From an uncultured Lachnospiraceae bacterium (lineage in GTDB: Bacteria > Bacillota > Clostridia > Lachnospirales > Lachnospiraceae), in the NCBI GenBank assembly GCA_945919795.1, contig CAMEJJ010000001.1, positions 218,531 through 282,530 on the forward strand: 64,000 nucleotides of DNA, written 5' to 3'. Below the pieces are notes generated by a model. The model saw only the letters and a program-made list of their open reading frames with translations. It had not been told where the DNA came from and ran no database searches. Both the position numbers and the translations under genes were made by a program. Below are positions 18,084 to 27,133 of this stretch, one piece after another; positions within the stretch are counted from its first letter, which is position 1, and each line of letters opens with the position of its first letter.

Positions 18084-20347
18084 CGTGACAACTCTCCTAC
18101 TTTTATACCATATTCTTTACAGAGTTTGGCAAATTCATTAGAATACACAAATCCTGCAAGAATATCTCTTTTGCTGGCACCTGATTTGATTTGATTTACC
18201 CAATCAGCCTTTCCGGCAGGGTCACTTCCTCTTCCCAGAATAGTCTGGTACAGAATTTCAACAAATTCTTCCGGACTGTAACCTGCATTCTGGAATTCTT
18301 CACTGTAGAAAAATCCCTCAATGACACTGCAGGCTGATTTTCCATTGGCCAAATCCTTTGTCCAGGTATTCAGTCCGCCTTTATCTGCATCTCTTCCCAG
18401 AATATTTCTGTAAAGACGTACTACAAACTGCGTTCTCTTTATATTTTTATCAGCGGGCTCCAAATGCGGTAAATCGCCTCTTTTGATACCATATTGTTTA
18501 CACATGGAAGTAAATTCGTCTGAACCGATAAATCCATTAATGATACTTCCGCGGGTTGCCCCAAGTTCCATTTCCTTAAGCCAGTTATTTTTTCCCTGTT
18601 CATCTGCCTCTCTACCAAGAATGGCACGATAAGCATAATCTAAAAATTCGGTGTCGCTTAAGTTTTTATTCAACATCTCATCACTATAGAAAAATCCATA
18701 GATCAAATCCCCTGCACATTTTCCTTCTTTTGTCAGTGCATTAATCCAGTCATTTAAGCCTTTTTCATCCGCATCACGATCCAAAATAACCTTATACAAA
18801 CGTTTTACGAAGCTTTCTGCTGTTGCTTTATCAACCGTTGTTTCGCCAAGCGGTTTATCGCCAATTCCCGGCATATTGTCAAAAACCGGAATTTTAAATA
18901 CAAAAGAGCTGTCGAGTGCACCAACGCTATTATATGCACTATATACTTTTGTACTCTCCGTTAAAGGCGCCTGAATATTTTGCATATACTGATGGCTGTA
19001 TAATCCATAATAGGAACTGTCTACATCGTACTTTTGTAAATACAGGCTATCCTGTCCTTTTGTAATATAGTTTTCACCTAATTTTCCTGCACCGCCCAAA
19101 ATTGACAGATATCGTGTTGTCCATCCCTGACTTTGTGCATAGGCCGTTCCGGTAGCTAAGATTGCCTGTTCCGTGCCACCACTTGCCTTGATATTGAAAT
19201 AATTATAAACGCCTCCATATCCGGATATAAGTGGAGCCTGTCCCATAATTCCCTGCTCCTGTACAACCCTGCTGGCAAGATGATAAGGACTGACACCTGT
19301 CTGTCTTCCGACATCCATAAATACATCCGCATATAAACCACCGGATCCGTCTTCTAAAGCCTTATCTTTCATCCATGTATTAGAAATAATGGCTTTCACA
19401 CCTTCTACCTTTTGCAATTCTCCATTGAATGTCAACTGTTCAAAGGCAAAGATATTTTTATCATTCATATAATTCAATGGATTCATGCAATAAGCAATTC
19501 CTTCTAAAGAAGCTCTGTACCAGTTGGAACCACTTTTCCCGATATAGGTACCGGTCGCCGGATCGTAGTCTCCTGCCTCTTTGGATTTCCAGCTGTCATC
19601 AGCAGTCTTATATACAAGACTTCTATTTCCAACGTGCTCCTCATTTAATACCGTATTCCAATCAAGACCTGTATTATAGGGAACAAAAGTCCAATTGGGA
19701 TGTCTGTTATTAAGTGCAATGAGAGAATCCCAATAACCACTGGGGAATGTTGCCTTGATAGAATCTTCTTTGCTGATTTCCAATAACAGTTGACATCCTG
19801 CCACTTTGGAAAGCTCTTCATCTTTCCATGATACAAAATCAGGATCCTGCGTAACAATAAAGGATTGCTCAACATATCCGGTATAAGCAACATCATACAA
19901 ATGCGCTTCTACCATAAAATACACATTTCCATCATCTGAGAATGCGACATCCAAAAGTCTCATCTGAGAACCGCAGGGAAAACTCTGTCCTTTTTCGGCT
20001 TCTTCATCCGGTGCACTTCTCAATGCATATTCATCTGCATTATACAAGAGAACATAAACATCTTTTTTAGAAAGAATATCCGAAAGCGCTGCTTTTACTT
20101 CTGCTTTTTCTTCTTCCTGATTTATCGCTTTTTCATTGTTATCTATGTTGTTTGTTTCATCATGGTTCGTTTTATTGTTGTTTATTTCATCAATGTTTGT
20201 TTCATCGTTGTTTGTTTTATTGTTGTTTACTTCATGGTTGTTTGTTGTTATATCATTTTGGGATAATGTAGTTGCTCCCGCAGTCAAGGGCAATTCCACA
20301 AACATTGCCATTGCCAGTAATAAAGCCAAAAAACCTTTTTTTCTCAT
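18080..20347 (-). CDS. Secreted N-acetylglucosaminidase (GH73-like) with two DUF4214 modules
   Basis: 755 residues from the ATG at 20347, chosen because GAGGAG lies 8 bases before it and the signal peptide (RKKGFLALLLAMAMFVELPL) starts there; a longer frame to 20389 adds 14 unlikely residues. An Asn/Thr/Asp-rich linker with a 15-residue repeat follows, then an SH3-like region (about 95-180), then a glucosaminidase domain with SRVVQEQGIMG holding the probable catalytic Glu, and GGVYNYFNIKASG. The C-terminal 220 residues are two DUF4214 modules. It should cut the glycan strands of peptidoglycan and act as an autolysin. It is first of three DUF4214 genes in a row. Confidence 0.82.
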   Translation of the reverse strand: MRKKGFLALLLAMAMFVELPLTAGATTLSQNDITTNNHEVNNNKTNNDETNIDEINNNKTNHDETNNIDNNEKAINQEEEKAEVKAALSDILSKKDVYVLLYNADEYALRSAPDEEAEKGQSFPCGSQMRLLDVAFSDDGNVYFMVEAHLYDVAYTGYVEQSFIVTQDPDFVSWKDEELSKVAGCQLLLEISKEDSIKATFPSGYWDSLIALNNRHPNWTFVPYNTGLDWNTVLNEEHVGNRSLVYKTADDSWKSKEAGDYDPATGTYIGKSGSNWYRASLEGIAYCMNPLNYMNDKNIFAFEQLTFNGELQKVEGVKAIISNTWMKDKALEDGSGGLYADVFMDVGRQTGVSPYHLASRVVQEQGIMGQAPLISGYGGVYNYFNIKASGGTEQAILATGTAYAQSQGWTTRYLSILGGAGKLGENYITKGQDSLYLQKYDVDSSYYGLYSHQYMQNIQAPLTESTKVYSAYNSVGALDSSFVFKIPVFDNMPGIGDKPLGETTVDKATAESFVKRLYKVILDRDADEKGLNDWINALTKEGKCAGDLIYGFFYSDEMLNKNLSDTEFLDYAYRAILGREADEQGKNNWLKEMELGATRGSIINGFIGSDEFTSMCKQYGIKRGDLPHLEPADKNIKRTQFVVRLYRNILGRDADKGGLNTWTKDLANGKSACSVIEGFFYSEEFQNAGYSPEEFVEILYQTILGRGSDPAGKADWVNQIKSGASKRDILAGFVYSNEFAKLCKEYGIKVGELSR
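20140..20258 (-). repeat. In-frame repeat encoding an Asn-rich linker
   Basis: Inside the glucosaminidase gene a 45-48 bp unit is present about twice, with shorter partial copies, giving two near-copies of the 15-residue block NNNKTNNDETNIDEI. It forms a flexible linker between signal peptide and SH3-like region. Confidence 0.7.
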
Positions 20348-20393
20348 AATGTATACTCCTCTTTTTTCCAAGATGTACAATGTCTCCAAATAA

Positions 20394-21575
20394 TTACGTA
20401 TCCAAAATACGATCCATTAGTCCAAGCAATCGTTTCATAATTGCATCCCACTGATAATACTCATCCACATAGGTTTTTCCGGACATTCCCATGCTTTTAC
20501 GCTTTTGAGCTGATTCCAAAAGCTTATCAATTCCCTCCTCAAAGCCTTGATAGTCCGAGTAGTAAAAACCACCACCACTCTTATCACAGTGGGCCTTAAG
20601 CACAGTACATTTTCCGTTTACCAAAACCGGAACCCTAAGTTTAAGCGAATCCAACACTACAATGGACATACTTTCAAATTCGGAAGGCAATATCAGAAAA
20701 TCTGCCCCGGACATACCGTCATATTTTTCCTCTTCACTGACAAATCCCAGCGACAGAATATCATCACGCACAGGAACATCCATCATCTCTTTGCCCATCA
20801 AAACAAGCTTAAGATCTCCCGGATGTTTATCTTTGTATCGTGAAAAGTAATCAAACAACACATGACAGTTTTTTCCATAGTCAATTCTTCCGACATAAAT
20901 CATATATTCTTTCAGATGATACTTTTCCTTAAATCCTTCCGGATTTGTATTTGCAGGTACTTCAATGCCGACACCGCCAATCTCATTTGGGATATGCTCT
21001 GTATGAAACTTCCGGTATATCATATCCCGTTCTTCGATTGTATTAAAAAAATATCCTCTGGGGGCTTGAAACAATTCCTTGTAGTGCTTCATTTTCAGAA
21101 ACGGTTCGTCATGTGCTGTCGGAATCAATATGCTCTTTTGTGCAACCTCTTTTAATCCCATAACCGTCAGATAATAAAGATATGTCACAAAGATAAAAAC
21201 GTCATATTCCTCAGCATGCTCTCTTATATAGGTAATCGCATCCGGTGCATACGGTCCCTGTTCATCAATCCATTTCTGCTCCATCCGATATGTTAAATGC
21301 GGCAGATATACCCGCATTTTCTCACATTTTTGAAAACGTTTCTGTTCTCTTTGTTTCAAAACCGGAAAACGGTGTACTTTAATCCCATTTACCACATCTT
21401 CTCCCGGCTCATAGTAATTTTCCCATGTATCGTAATCTTTTGCACAGGTTGTAATAATCTCTACATCACAAAATTCGGCCAGGTGTTGTGCTAAAATCAT
21501 GGCATGATATTCTGAACCGCCATTTACCTCAAGACCATATCTTTGATTAACAACAGCCACTTTTCTTTTTTTCAT
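20394..21575 (-). CDS. Family 4 glycosyltransferase
   Basis: 393 residues. It opens KRKVAVVNQRYGLEVNGGSEYHAM, with the glycine-rich acceptor loop, and the donor half shows YVGRIDYGKNCHVLFDYF and LPSEFESMSIVVLDSLKL, an EX7-type motif in which the second Glu is replaced by Asp. It resembles the neighbour at 21655 in layout (both have a DEPFLKMKHY or DEPYVYLRNF segment), so the two are probably old paralogues. The missing second Glu of EX7E may alter activity but occurs in some GT4 groups. It is cytoplasmic, in the assembly operon. Confidence 0.85.
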   Translation of the reverse strand: MKKRKVAVVNQRYGLEVNGGSEYHAMILAQHLAEFCDVEIITTCAKDYDTWENYYEPGEDVVNGIKVHRFPVLKQREQKRFQKCEKMRVYLPHLTYRMEQKWIDEQGPYAPDAITYIREHAEEYDVFIFVTYLYYLTVMGLKEVAQKSILIPTAHDEPFLKMKHYKELFQAPRGYFFNTIEERDMIYRKFHTEHIPNEIGGVGIEVPANTNPEGFKEKYHLKEYMIYVGRIDYGKNCHVLFDYFSRYKDKHPGDLKLVLMGKEMMDVPVRDDILSLGFVSEEEKYDGMSGADFLILPSEFESMSIVVLDSLKLRVPVLVNGKCTVLKAHCDKSGGGFYYSDYQGFEEGIDKLLESAQKRKSMGMSGKTYVDEYYQWDAIMKRLLGLMDRILDT

Positions 21576-21654
21576 ATAACTTCTTCTTTCAATACAATAC
21601 TTCTTGCAATACTTTGCTCTATTAATACAATACTGCGAACAATACCATCATGCA

Positions 21655-22842
21655 TTATTCGGAAATTTCCTCAATTAGAGTAACATATTTCTCGATTACT
21701 CTGTCCCAGTCAAAATTTTCTTTTACATACGCCTTTCCGGCAGCCGCCATTTTTTCAGACATATCAGGATGATCTTTATAATAATCCAATGCGCCCGCAA
21801 ACTCACAGTAATTGGTAAAATATAGTCCGCCGCCTGATTGCACTGCAAAATTTTTGGTTACCGCACAATCGCCGCTTACCAGTACCGGTCTGTCACATAA
21901 CCAGCTTTCCATGATGACCAGCGAAAAACTTTCATGTTTACTAGGCTGACACAATAACTCTGCTGCCCCATAAGCATCATATTTATCCTGAATTGGTACA
22001 AATCCCAAATCTATCACATCATCTTTTATCTCCGACGGAATGGCAATCTGTCCACCGCCAATCAATACAAGTTTGAGATTCCTTGTATCCCTTCTCTTAT
22101 AAATCGAAAAATAATGTAACAGTGTATCGACGTTTTTTCCTGCATTTTTACGCCCTGCATATAAAATAAACGGGGCATTTATCTGATATTTCATACGAAA
22201 GCGCTGTGCATCATATTGTAAATTCGTATCCAGACCGCAGCCGGTTACCATCGTATGTACATTGTGTAAATCATATAGCTTTTCTGCAATCCACTGCTCC
22301 GGTTGTGCATTAAAGGCCATTCCTGCCACGTTACTGTAGACTCTCCTAAAATTGCGCAGATATACATATGGTTCATCATGAAAACACGGAATTAGTATTG
22401 CTTTCTTTAAAACCTGCTGTGCGCCGTAATACGTCGTCCCAAACAAATAGGGTGAAAATAAAAACGCACTATACTCTTTTTCATGTTCTCTGATATACCG
22501 GTATAGTTCCTGACTATTGATGTTTTGTTCTACAAAAGTCTTTTCTTCATCATAGGAGATAACCTTTTGTCCACCACACAGCTTATGATTGACATAGACA
22601 AAAGCGCCCAAATCACTTACATCTGATTGAAAACGTCGTACCGTTATCCCGGCTTCGATAGAACATCCTTGCGGATGCACATTGGCATTGAAGTCTGAAT
22701 TGGCATCCTTTACACAGGTGGTCAACACTTCAACTTCTATTCCGCGCTTTTGCATATTGTGCGCAATTCCTCTTAAATTTGCCTCTGCGCCTCCGGTAAT
22801 TTTTTCTCCATACCAGGGGCATACCAATCCAACTTTTTTCAT
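21655..22842 (-). CDS. Family 4 glycosyltransferase
   Basis: 395 residues, GT-B fold. The N-terminus is KKVGLVCPWYGEKITGGAEANLRGI, where GGAE is the usual GT4 loop. The donor domain has ILYAGRKNAGKNVDTLLHYF and CQPSKHESFSLVIMESWLCD with Glu residues seven apart. It shares with the gene at 20394 a middle segment that begins with a conserved HDEP. The 79-bp gap between them contains a degenerate AATACAATACT-type repeat. It is a cytoplasmic enzyme of the same assembly operon with unknown sugar. Confidence 0.87.
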   Translation of the reverse strand: MKKVGLVCPWYGEKITGGAEANLRGIAHNMQKRGIEVEVLTTCVKDANSDFNANVHPQGCSIEAGITVRRFQSDVSDLGAFVYVNHKLCGGQKVISYDEEKTFVEQNINSQELYRYIREHEKEYSAFLFSPYLFGTTYYGAQQVLKKAILIPCFHDEPYVYLRNFRRVYSNVAGMAFNAQPEQWIAEKLYDLHNVHTMVTGCGLDTNLQYDAQRFRMKYQINAPFILYAGRKNAGKNVDTLLHYFSIYKRRDTRNLKLVLIGGGQIAIPSEIKDDVIDLGFVPIQDKYDAYGAAELLCQPSKHESFSLVIMESWLCDRPVLVSGDCAVTKNFAVQSGGGLYFTNYCEFAGALDYYKDHPDMSEKMAAAGKAYVKENFDWDRVIEKYVTLIEEISE

Positions 22843-22885
22843 AGTCTGTATCTGATTTCTTTTCTAATGAATATTTTACAATAAA

Positions 22886-23968
22886 TTACTGTTTCTGCTG
22901 ACTGAGAAATTTTTCCATTAATTCCAGACACTGCTTTTGAATCCTTTGTGATGAAAAGTCCGCTAGGCGCTTTTGCTGTTCTTGAATGATTACATTTCTC
23001 AAACTATCATCTTGTAAAACACGATTCATAAGTGCAGCTGCCTCTATTGGATTATTATCTCTTAATAAGATACCACTTCCGCCAAGCGTCTCGCCAACCG
23101 CTGCCGCATCCTTGGCTAAGATAGGAATAGAAAAATACATCGCTTCCACTAAAGGAACACAAAAACCTTCGTGGTCACTCATACATAGCAACAGATTTGC
23201 TCCCGCATAGTATGCCAACATCTCGGAAAAAGGAATATGTCCTGTAAAATGGACATTTTTCACCCCAAGCCTTTCAACATATTCCAATAACTTCTGATAA
23301 TATGGCTCCATTCCAATCGGATTACCAACAAGATGCAATCTTGCATCTTCATTGTAATATTTCTGATAGTAATAAAATGCCTGTATCACATCTTCATGAC
23401 GCTTATTGGGTGCAATTCTCCCTGTAAAAATGATATCTGTTGTATTTTTCATATCATTTAAAACCTTTTCATCCGGTTTCTTTTGATAGTCATCAAATGC
23501 AATTAAAATCGGCATCACATCCATCGGACACTGGTAATTCATTCTGACTAAATCCTGACGATTGTAATCCGAAACACAAATACAGTAGTCAGCTTTATCT
23601 GCCAGAAATTTTGCACCATATAATCCATCCATGGAACTGGCCACTTTTAACGTTGTATAATTTTGAAAATAAAAGGGTGGCGTAATATTATGATATCGGA
23701 TTATTTTTTTGCATTTCAATCTGCCAAAACGATAATTCAAATCCGTACCGGTTGAAAGATGGTAAAGAACCACATCGCTCTCACATATAAAACTTAGGTC
23801 TGCGGCCGATACGACTTTTATCCCTGTCGGTTCATAATAAGCCCGCTCTGCGCAAAAAACAGTTTCATATCCGGCATCTTCTAATAGTCTGTGAATTGCT
23901 ACCGCATCATTACTGACAGCATCTCCTTTCGAGAGCACAGCCAGCATACTGATTATTCTTCTTTTCAC
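22886..23968 (-). CDS. Family 4 glycosyltransferase (GDAVGND subgroup, paralogue 3)
   Basis: 360 residues, third member of the subgroup at 9758 and 13314. It opens RRIISMLAVLSKGDAVSND, then KIIRYHNITPPFYFQNY, IIFTGRIAPNKRHEDVI and the EX7E motif CMSDHEGFCVPLVEAMYF. It is most similar to the 13314 protein by eye. It follows a coiled-coil gene (24096) just as paralogue 1 follows the other coiled-coil gene (10822), so the pairing of these two families occurs twice in the locus. Role: one sugar-adding step in glycan assembly. Confidence 0.88.
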   Translation of the reverse strand: MKRRIISMLAVLSKGDAVSNDAVAIHRLLEDAGYETVFCAERAYYEPTGIKVVSAADLSFICESDVVLYHLSTGTDLNYRFGRLKCKKIIRYHNITPPFYFQNYTTLKVASSMDGLYGAKFLADKADYCICVSDYNRQDLVRMNYQCPMDVMPILIAFDDYQKKPDEKVLNDMKNTTDIIFTGRIAPNKRHEDVIQAFYYYQKYYNEDARLHLVGNPIGMEPYYQKLLEYVERLGVKNVHFTGHIPFSEMLAYYAGANLLLCMSDHEGFCVPLVEAMYFSIPILAKDAAAVGETLGGSGILLRDNNPIEAAALMNRVLQDDSLRNVIIQEQQKRLADFSSQRIQKQCLELMEKFLSQQKQ

Positions 23969-23989
23969 GTTATCTGTCCTGCTTTATGA

Positions 23990-24095
23990 TTGTTTTGTTG
24001 TTGTTTTTGTTGTTCTGTTTCTGTTGTTTTGTTTCTGTTGTTCTGATTTAGTTTCAGTATTTCTGTTTCCGTTTTTTATTTCTGTCTTTCTATTT
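23990..24095. repeat. Low-complexity spacer with short tandem repeats
   Basis: About 100 bp of T/G-rich sequence on the plus strand, built from drifting 12-15 bp units around TGTTGTTTTGTTTC. On the operon strand it is an A/C-rich leader without obvious hairpins between the coiled-coil gene and the GT4. Confidence 0.65.
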
Positions 24096-24515
24096 TCAAA
24101 TTTTCTTTTTTAGCATTTCTATTTCGTCCTGTAATTCTTCGACTTTTTGGGCAAGCTTCCGGTTTTCATCTGCTAATGCATTGACTTCCAGCAATGCATT
24201 GACAACCGCTATATTAAATGTATTTTGACTGATCATATGTGTATTCATGGAATAGAACGCCATTTTATTGAGTATTTTTTTGATCAGTCCTTTGATACCG
24301 GATGCCTGCGTTATCGGCTGAATCGCAGTATCATACAGTGCCATAGCATTGATTGTCTCGTTGTATAATTCTTCTTTACTGAATTGTTGCGGAATCGAAA
24401 AGGGCAATTCCTCTTCATAGGGATCCCGAAACGGAATGGGTTCCTCACAAATTCCCTTTTCTTTTATTTCTTCTCTGATTTCACTCATAATCTGTTCAAC
24501 ATCAATCTGCTGCAT
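24096..24515 (-). CDS. Small coiled-coil protein (paralogue 2)
   Basis: 139 residues from the ATG at 24515, preceded by GGAGAG at the right distance; the frame extends 11 codons further but without a ribosome site. It opens MQQIDVEQIMSEIREEIKEK, has SGIKGLIKKILNK in the centre, then QNTFNIAVVNALLEV and a C-terminal coiled coil (QKVEELQDEIEMLKKKI). The order and motifs match the protein at 10822-11274. Its start overlaps the end of the upstream GT4 gene by 14 bp. A scaffold for glycosyltransferases or a chain-length ruler is plausible; there is no catalytic domain. Confidence 0.65.
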   Translation of the reverse strand: MQQIDVEQIMSEIREEIKEKGICEEPIPFRDPYEEELPFSIPQQFSKEELYNETINAMALYDTAIQPITQASGIKGLIKKILNKMAFYSMNTHMISQNTFNIAVVNALLEVNALADENRKLAQKVEELQDEIEMLKKKI

Positions 24516-25761
24516 AAATACTCTCCAATCTGTCAGTAAAATCCGCACTTACCTTTTGCATCTGCATCTTATACTCTATCTTTTCTTTACCATTTTTAAC
24601 AATTTGATCGTAATAATCCGGATCTTCATATAGTTTTCTCATATACATGGCAGCCTGTTCATAGTCCGGCTCAGCCCATTTGCTGCCCTTGGGATAAAAA
24701 CCGGTATCTCCTGCCAGATCAACCAGTTGATAATCTACCATACATGCGGATTCGGAATCCATAAATTCGGTGTTTGAGGAATAATTCGTTGCAACACAGG
24801 CAGTTTGATTTAACATTGCCTCCGCCATAACCAGCCCAAAGCCTTCTGCCCTATGCAAAGATACAAATACATCAACATCTGCAATCAGGCTGTTGACCTC
24901 TATCTTGTCCATGATGCGGGTAATAAAATGAACGTTATCATAACCTTTAAGCTCATCCTTTAGATAAGCAACATCTTCTTTGGATCCATTGTTGATCTTA
25001 ATAACCAGACCAATTTCTTTTTTTTCACTTGGATATGCCTTTTTAAAAGCCTTTATGGCACCCATTGGATTTTTTCGCGAAGAAGTACTGTTGGAATCAT
25101 ACATAATTAAGTACAAAAACTGATCCCTTGGCAATCCAAAATATTCCCTGTCACAGGTTTCGTCAATCGGCGCTGTCACGCAATAAGTCCTGGTATAAAC
25201 CGGTTTATCAGTCAGCTTGCGAAAACAGTTACTGATATACTCTGAAGGTGTCCATATTTCATCCACAAGATCTATTCCGGGAATCCAGTCATTTGGAATT
25301 TTTTCAATTTCGTAAAGCCAATAGCCAATATTATAATGACCATTCAGTAATTCATTTCCAAGCTCCAAATGTGCCATCTGCAGTTCAAATGGATTGAGGT
25401 GCAAAATATTAATACCGTATGGCAAGGTATCAGAAACTTTTGCATCATAACTGTGATCATTTCTGTGAATATTTTTGATGGCACTAAAATCATAAATGGT
25501 ATAATCCCATCCCGTATGTTCCAATATATCTGCCACAAGCCGGCAACTCTGTCCTAATCCGTTTTGTGTCCGGATCCCTCCAATGAGATTAATACCTTTT
25601 TTATAAGCATCCTTATCAAATGGCTGTATTCCTTCTTTTTTCAGCCGGGCAGCTTTTTTTGTTACCAGCCTGTTTTTTATTTTTTTCAAAAATGTCTGCG
25701 GGAAGACTTTTAATAAAATCGGTCTCAACTTCTCCGACAGCCAAAAAACCATTCCTGACAT
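24502..25761 (-). CDS. Family 4 glycosyltransferase
   Basis: 419 residues. A basic N-terminal stretch (about 1-55, KKIKNRLVTKKAARLKK) may bind the membrane or a partner. The GT-B core begins GINLIGGIRTQNGLGQSCRL, and the donor site has VSLHRAEGFGLVMAEAMLNQ with the EX7E pair, followed by NYSSNTEF. A middle segment HLNPFELQMAHLELG and NIGYWLYEIEKIP is typical of a GT4 branch of rhamnan/mannan-type clusters. Coupled to the coiled-coil gene by overlap. Donor unknown. Confidence 0.85.
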   Translation of the reverse strand: MSGMVFWLSEKLRPILLKVFPQTFLKKIKNRLVTKKAARLKKEGIQPFDKDAYKKGINLIGGIRTQNGLGQSCRLVADILEHTGWDYTIYDFSAIKNIHRNDHSYDAKVSDTLPYGINILHLNPFELQMAHLELGNELLNGHYNIGYWLYEIEKIPNDWIPGIDLVDEIWTPSEYISNCFRKLTDKPVYTRTYCVTAPIDETCDREYFGLPRDQFLYLIMYDSNSTSSRKNPMGAIKAFKKAYPSEKKEIGLVIKINNGSKEDVAYLKDELKGYDNVHFITRIMDKIEVNSLIADVDVFVSLHRAEGFGLVMAEAMLNQTACVATNYSSNTEFMDSESACMVDYQLVDLAGDTGFYPKGSKWAEPDYEQAAMYMRKLYEDPDYYDQIVKNGKEKIEYKMQMQKVSADFTDRLESIYAAD

Positions 25762-25840
25762 GGTTTTCTCCTAATCATTATTTTATTCTTTTATTTGTCT
25801 GCTATTTGGTAATTTTTATTTCTTTCAGTCACTTTTATCT

Positions 25841-27040
25841 TTAATTGTAAGCATTTAAATATTGAATAAATGCGTTGCCAAGTACTTCGGGCGAATACCT
25901 TTCAACCACTTTTTCATAACATTGCTCATCAATCCTGATACAACCTTTATCAAAAAGCTGTAGGGCTTTTGCAAGATTTGTGATTTCTTCCTTTTCATCA
26001 GAACCTTGTTGATAATAATAGATACAATCTCCGATAATCTCTCGGAAAATACTCATATCACTGGCAATAATCGGCACTTTGTACTGCATGACCTCAATCA
26101 ATGGTATTCCAAATCCCTCTGCTCTGGAAGGAAATAAAAAACATCCTCCCTGCCTTATCAGCCGATTTTTTTCCTCTTGCTCGACATAACCAAGTGAAAT
26201 CAGATTGGGGCCAACTATTTTTTGTACTTGTGCAATTAAGTCTCTGATATAATCATCCTTGATCCCACCGGCAAGATATAGTTTTCTTTTTCCACCTTGT
26301 AAAAAATATTGCTGATAGGCTTTTAACAATCGGTCAACGCCTTTTCTACCTTCCAGATTACCAATATAGAAAAAGTAATCGTTATTTTCTGCGATTTTAT
26401 CATCTGATGTAGTATCAGCCGTTTTATCATCTGTTGCAAAATTTGTCGTTTTATCATCTACTACAATATCAGTTGTTTTATCGCCTTTTACAGTTTCTGT
26501 GGTTCCATCAGGAACAATAACATAAGTTAAAAATGTTTCTTTTTCCTTTGCAAGTGGTACATATTTCTCAACATTCTTTCGTGTTTCCTCGGAGTTGAAA
26601 AGCAAAATATCACTATTTCTGATGGAATACTTCAAAAAAATACGGAAGTATAATGGATACAGACGGTTAAAATACTTTGCATGCGTAATGGGAAAGACAT
26701 CATGCAAAGTTAGCATAACCTTTCCTCTAAATCCTTTTAAATTCGTCGGCAGAAGATTGTTGGGTTCCCAAAACAAATCCGGTTGCTCTCTTAAAACTTC
26801 TTTTTTTACAAAAGAAAAATACCGAAACACTTCCTTGCTACGGAATATGCGCTTTCCATATAATATTATCCGAACATCGGATTGTTTCATTTCCTGCATT
26901 TGAAAGCTTTCATCCACATCGGAAATTAGGATGAGTTCAATAGCTGGACATTTCTGTACTTCTCTTATGAAATTATACACATACATGCCCACTCCACTTG
27001 GCTGACTTGCCATGGTGCGGACATCTACCATTAGTCTCAT
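25841..27040 (-). CDS. Family 4 glycosyltransferase with an inserted tandem-repeat loop
   Basis: 399 residues. It starts RLMVDVRTMASQPSGVGMYV, like mannosyltransferases of the WbaZ/WbdA type, and has GRKGVDRLLKAYQQY and FPSRAEGFGIPLIEVMQY (EX7E). Between the two GT-B lobes (about residues 180-216) lies an acidic insert of four 9-residue units of the form DDKTTNFAT, not expected in the family and encoded by 27-bp DNA repeats. The insert sits at the interdomain linker just before FFYIGNLEG, so the fold could tolerate it. A mannosyl- or rhamnosyltransferase role is likely but unproven. Confidence 0.85.
   Translation of the reverse strand: MRLMVDVRTMASQPSGVGMYVYNFIREVQKCPAIELILISDVDESFQMQEMKQSDVRIILYGKRIFRSKEVFRYFSFVKKEVLREQPDLFWEPNNLLPTNLKGFRGKVMLTLHDVFPITHAKYFNRLYPLYFRIFLKYSIRNSDILLFNSEETRKNVEKYVPLAKEKETFLTYVIVPDGTTETVKGDKTTDIVVDDKTTNFATDDKTADTTSDDKIAENNDYFFYIGNLEGRKGVDRLLKAYQQYFLQGGKRKLYLAGGIKDDYIRDLIAQVQKIVGPNLISLGYVEQEEKNRLIRQGGCFLFPSRAEGFGIPLIEVMQYKVPIIASDMSIFREIIGDCIYYYQQGSDEKEEITNLAKALQLFDKGCIRIDEQCYEKVVERYSPEVLGNAFIQYLNAYN
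26395..26502 (-). repeat. Four 27-bp tandem repeats inside a glycosyltransferase gene
   Basis: Units begin at 26395, 26422, 26449 and 26476, each starting TTTTATC on the plus strand, with the fourth more diverged. The period of 27 keeps the reading frame and encodes 9-residue blocks. Confidence 0.9.
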
Positions 27041-27133
27041 ATCATTCTCCGGTTTTGGCTTTATATTCCATGAATATAGTCAATATTTCTTTTATTTCGC
27101 TCAATTTTTGATTGAAATTATCGGTTCTTTGTT

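Noticed and set aside
20348..20389. Upstream start of the glucosaminidase
   Set aside because: The 14 extra residues precede a typical signal peptide and have no ribosome site, while GAGGAG is correctly placed before the ATG at 20347.
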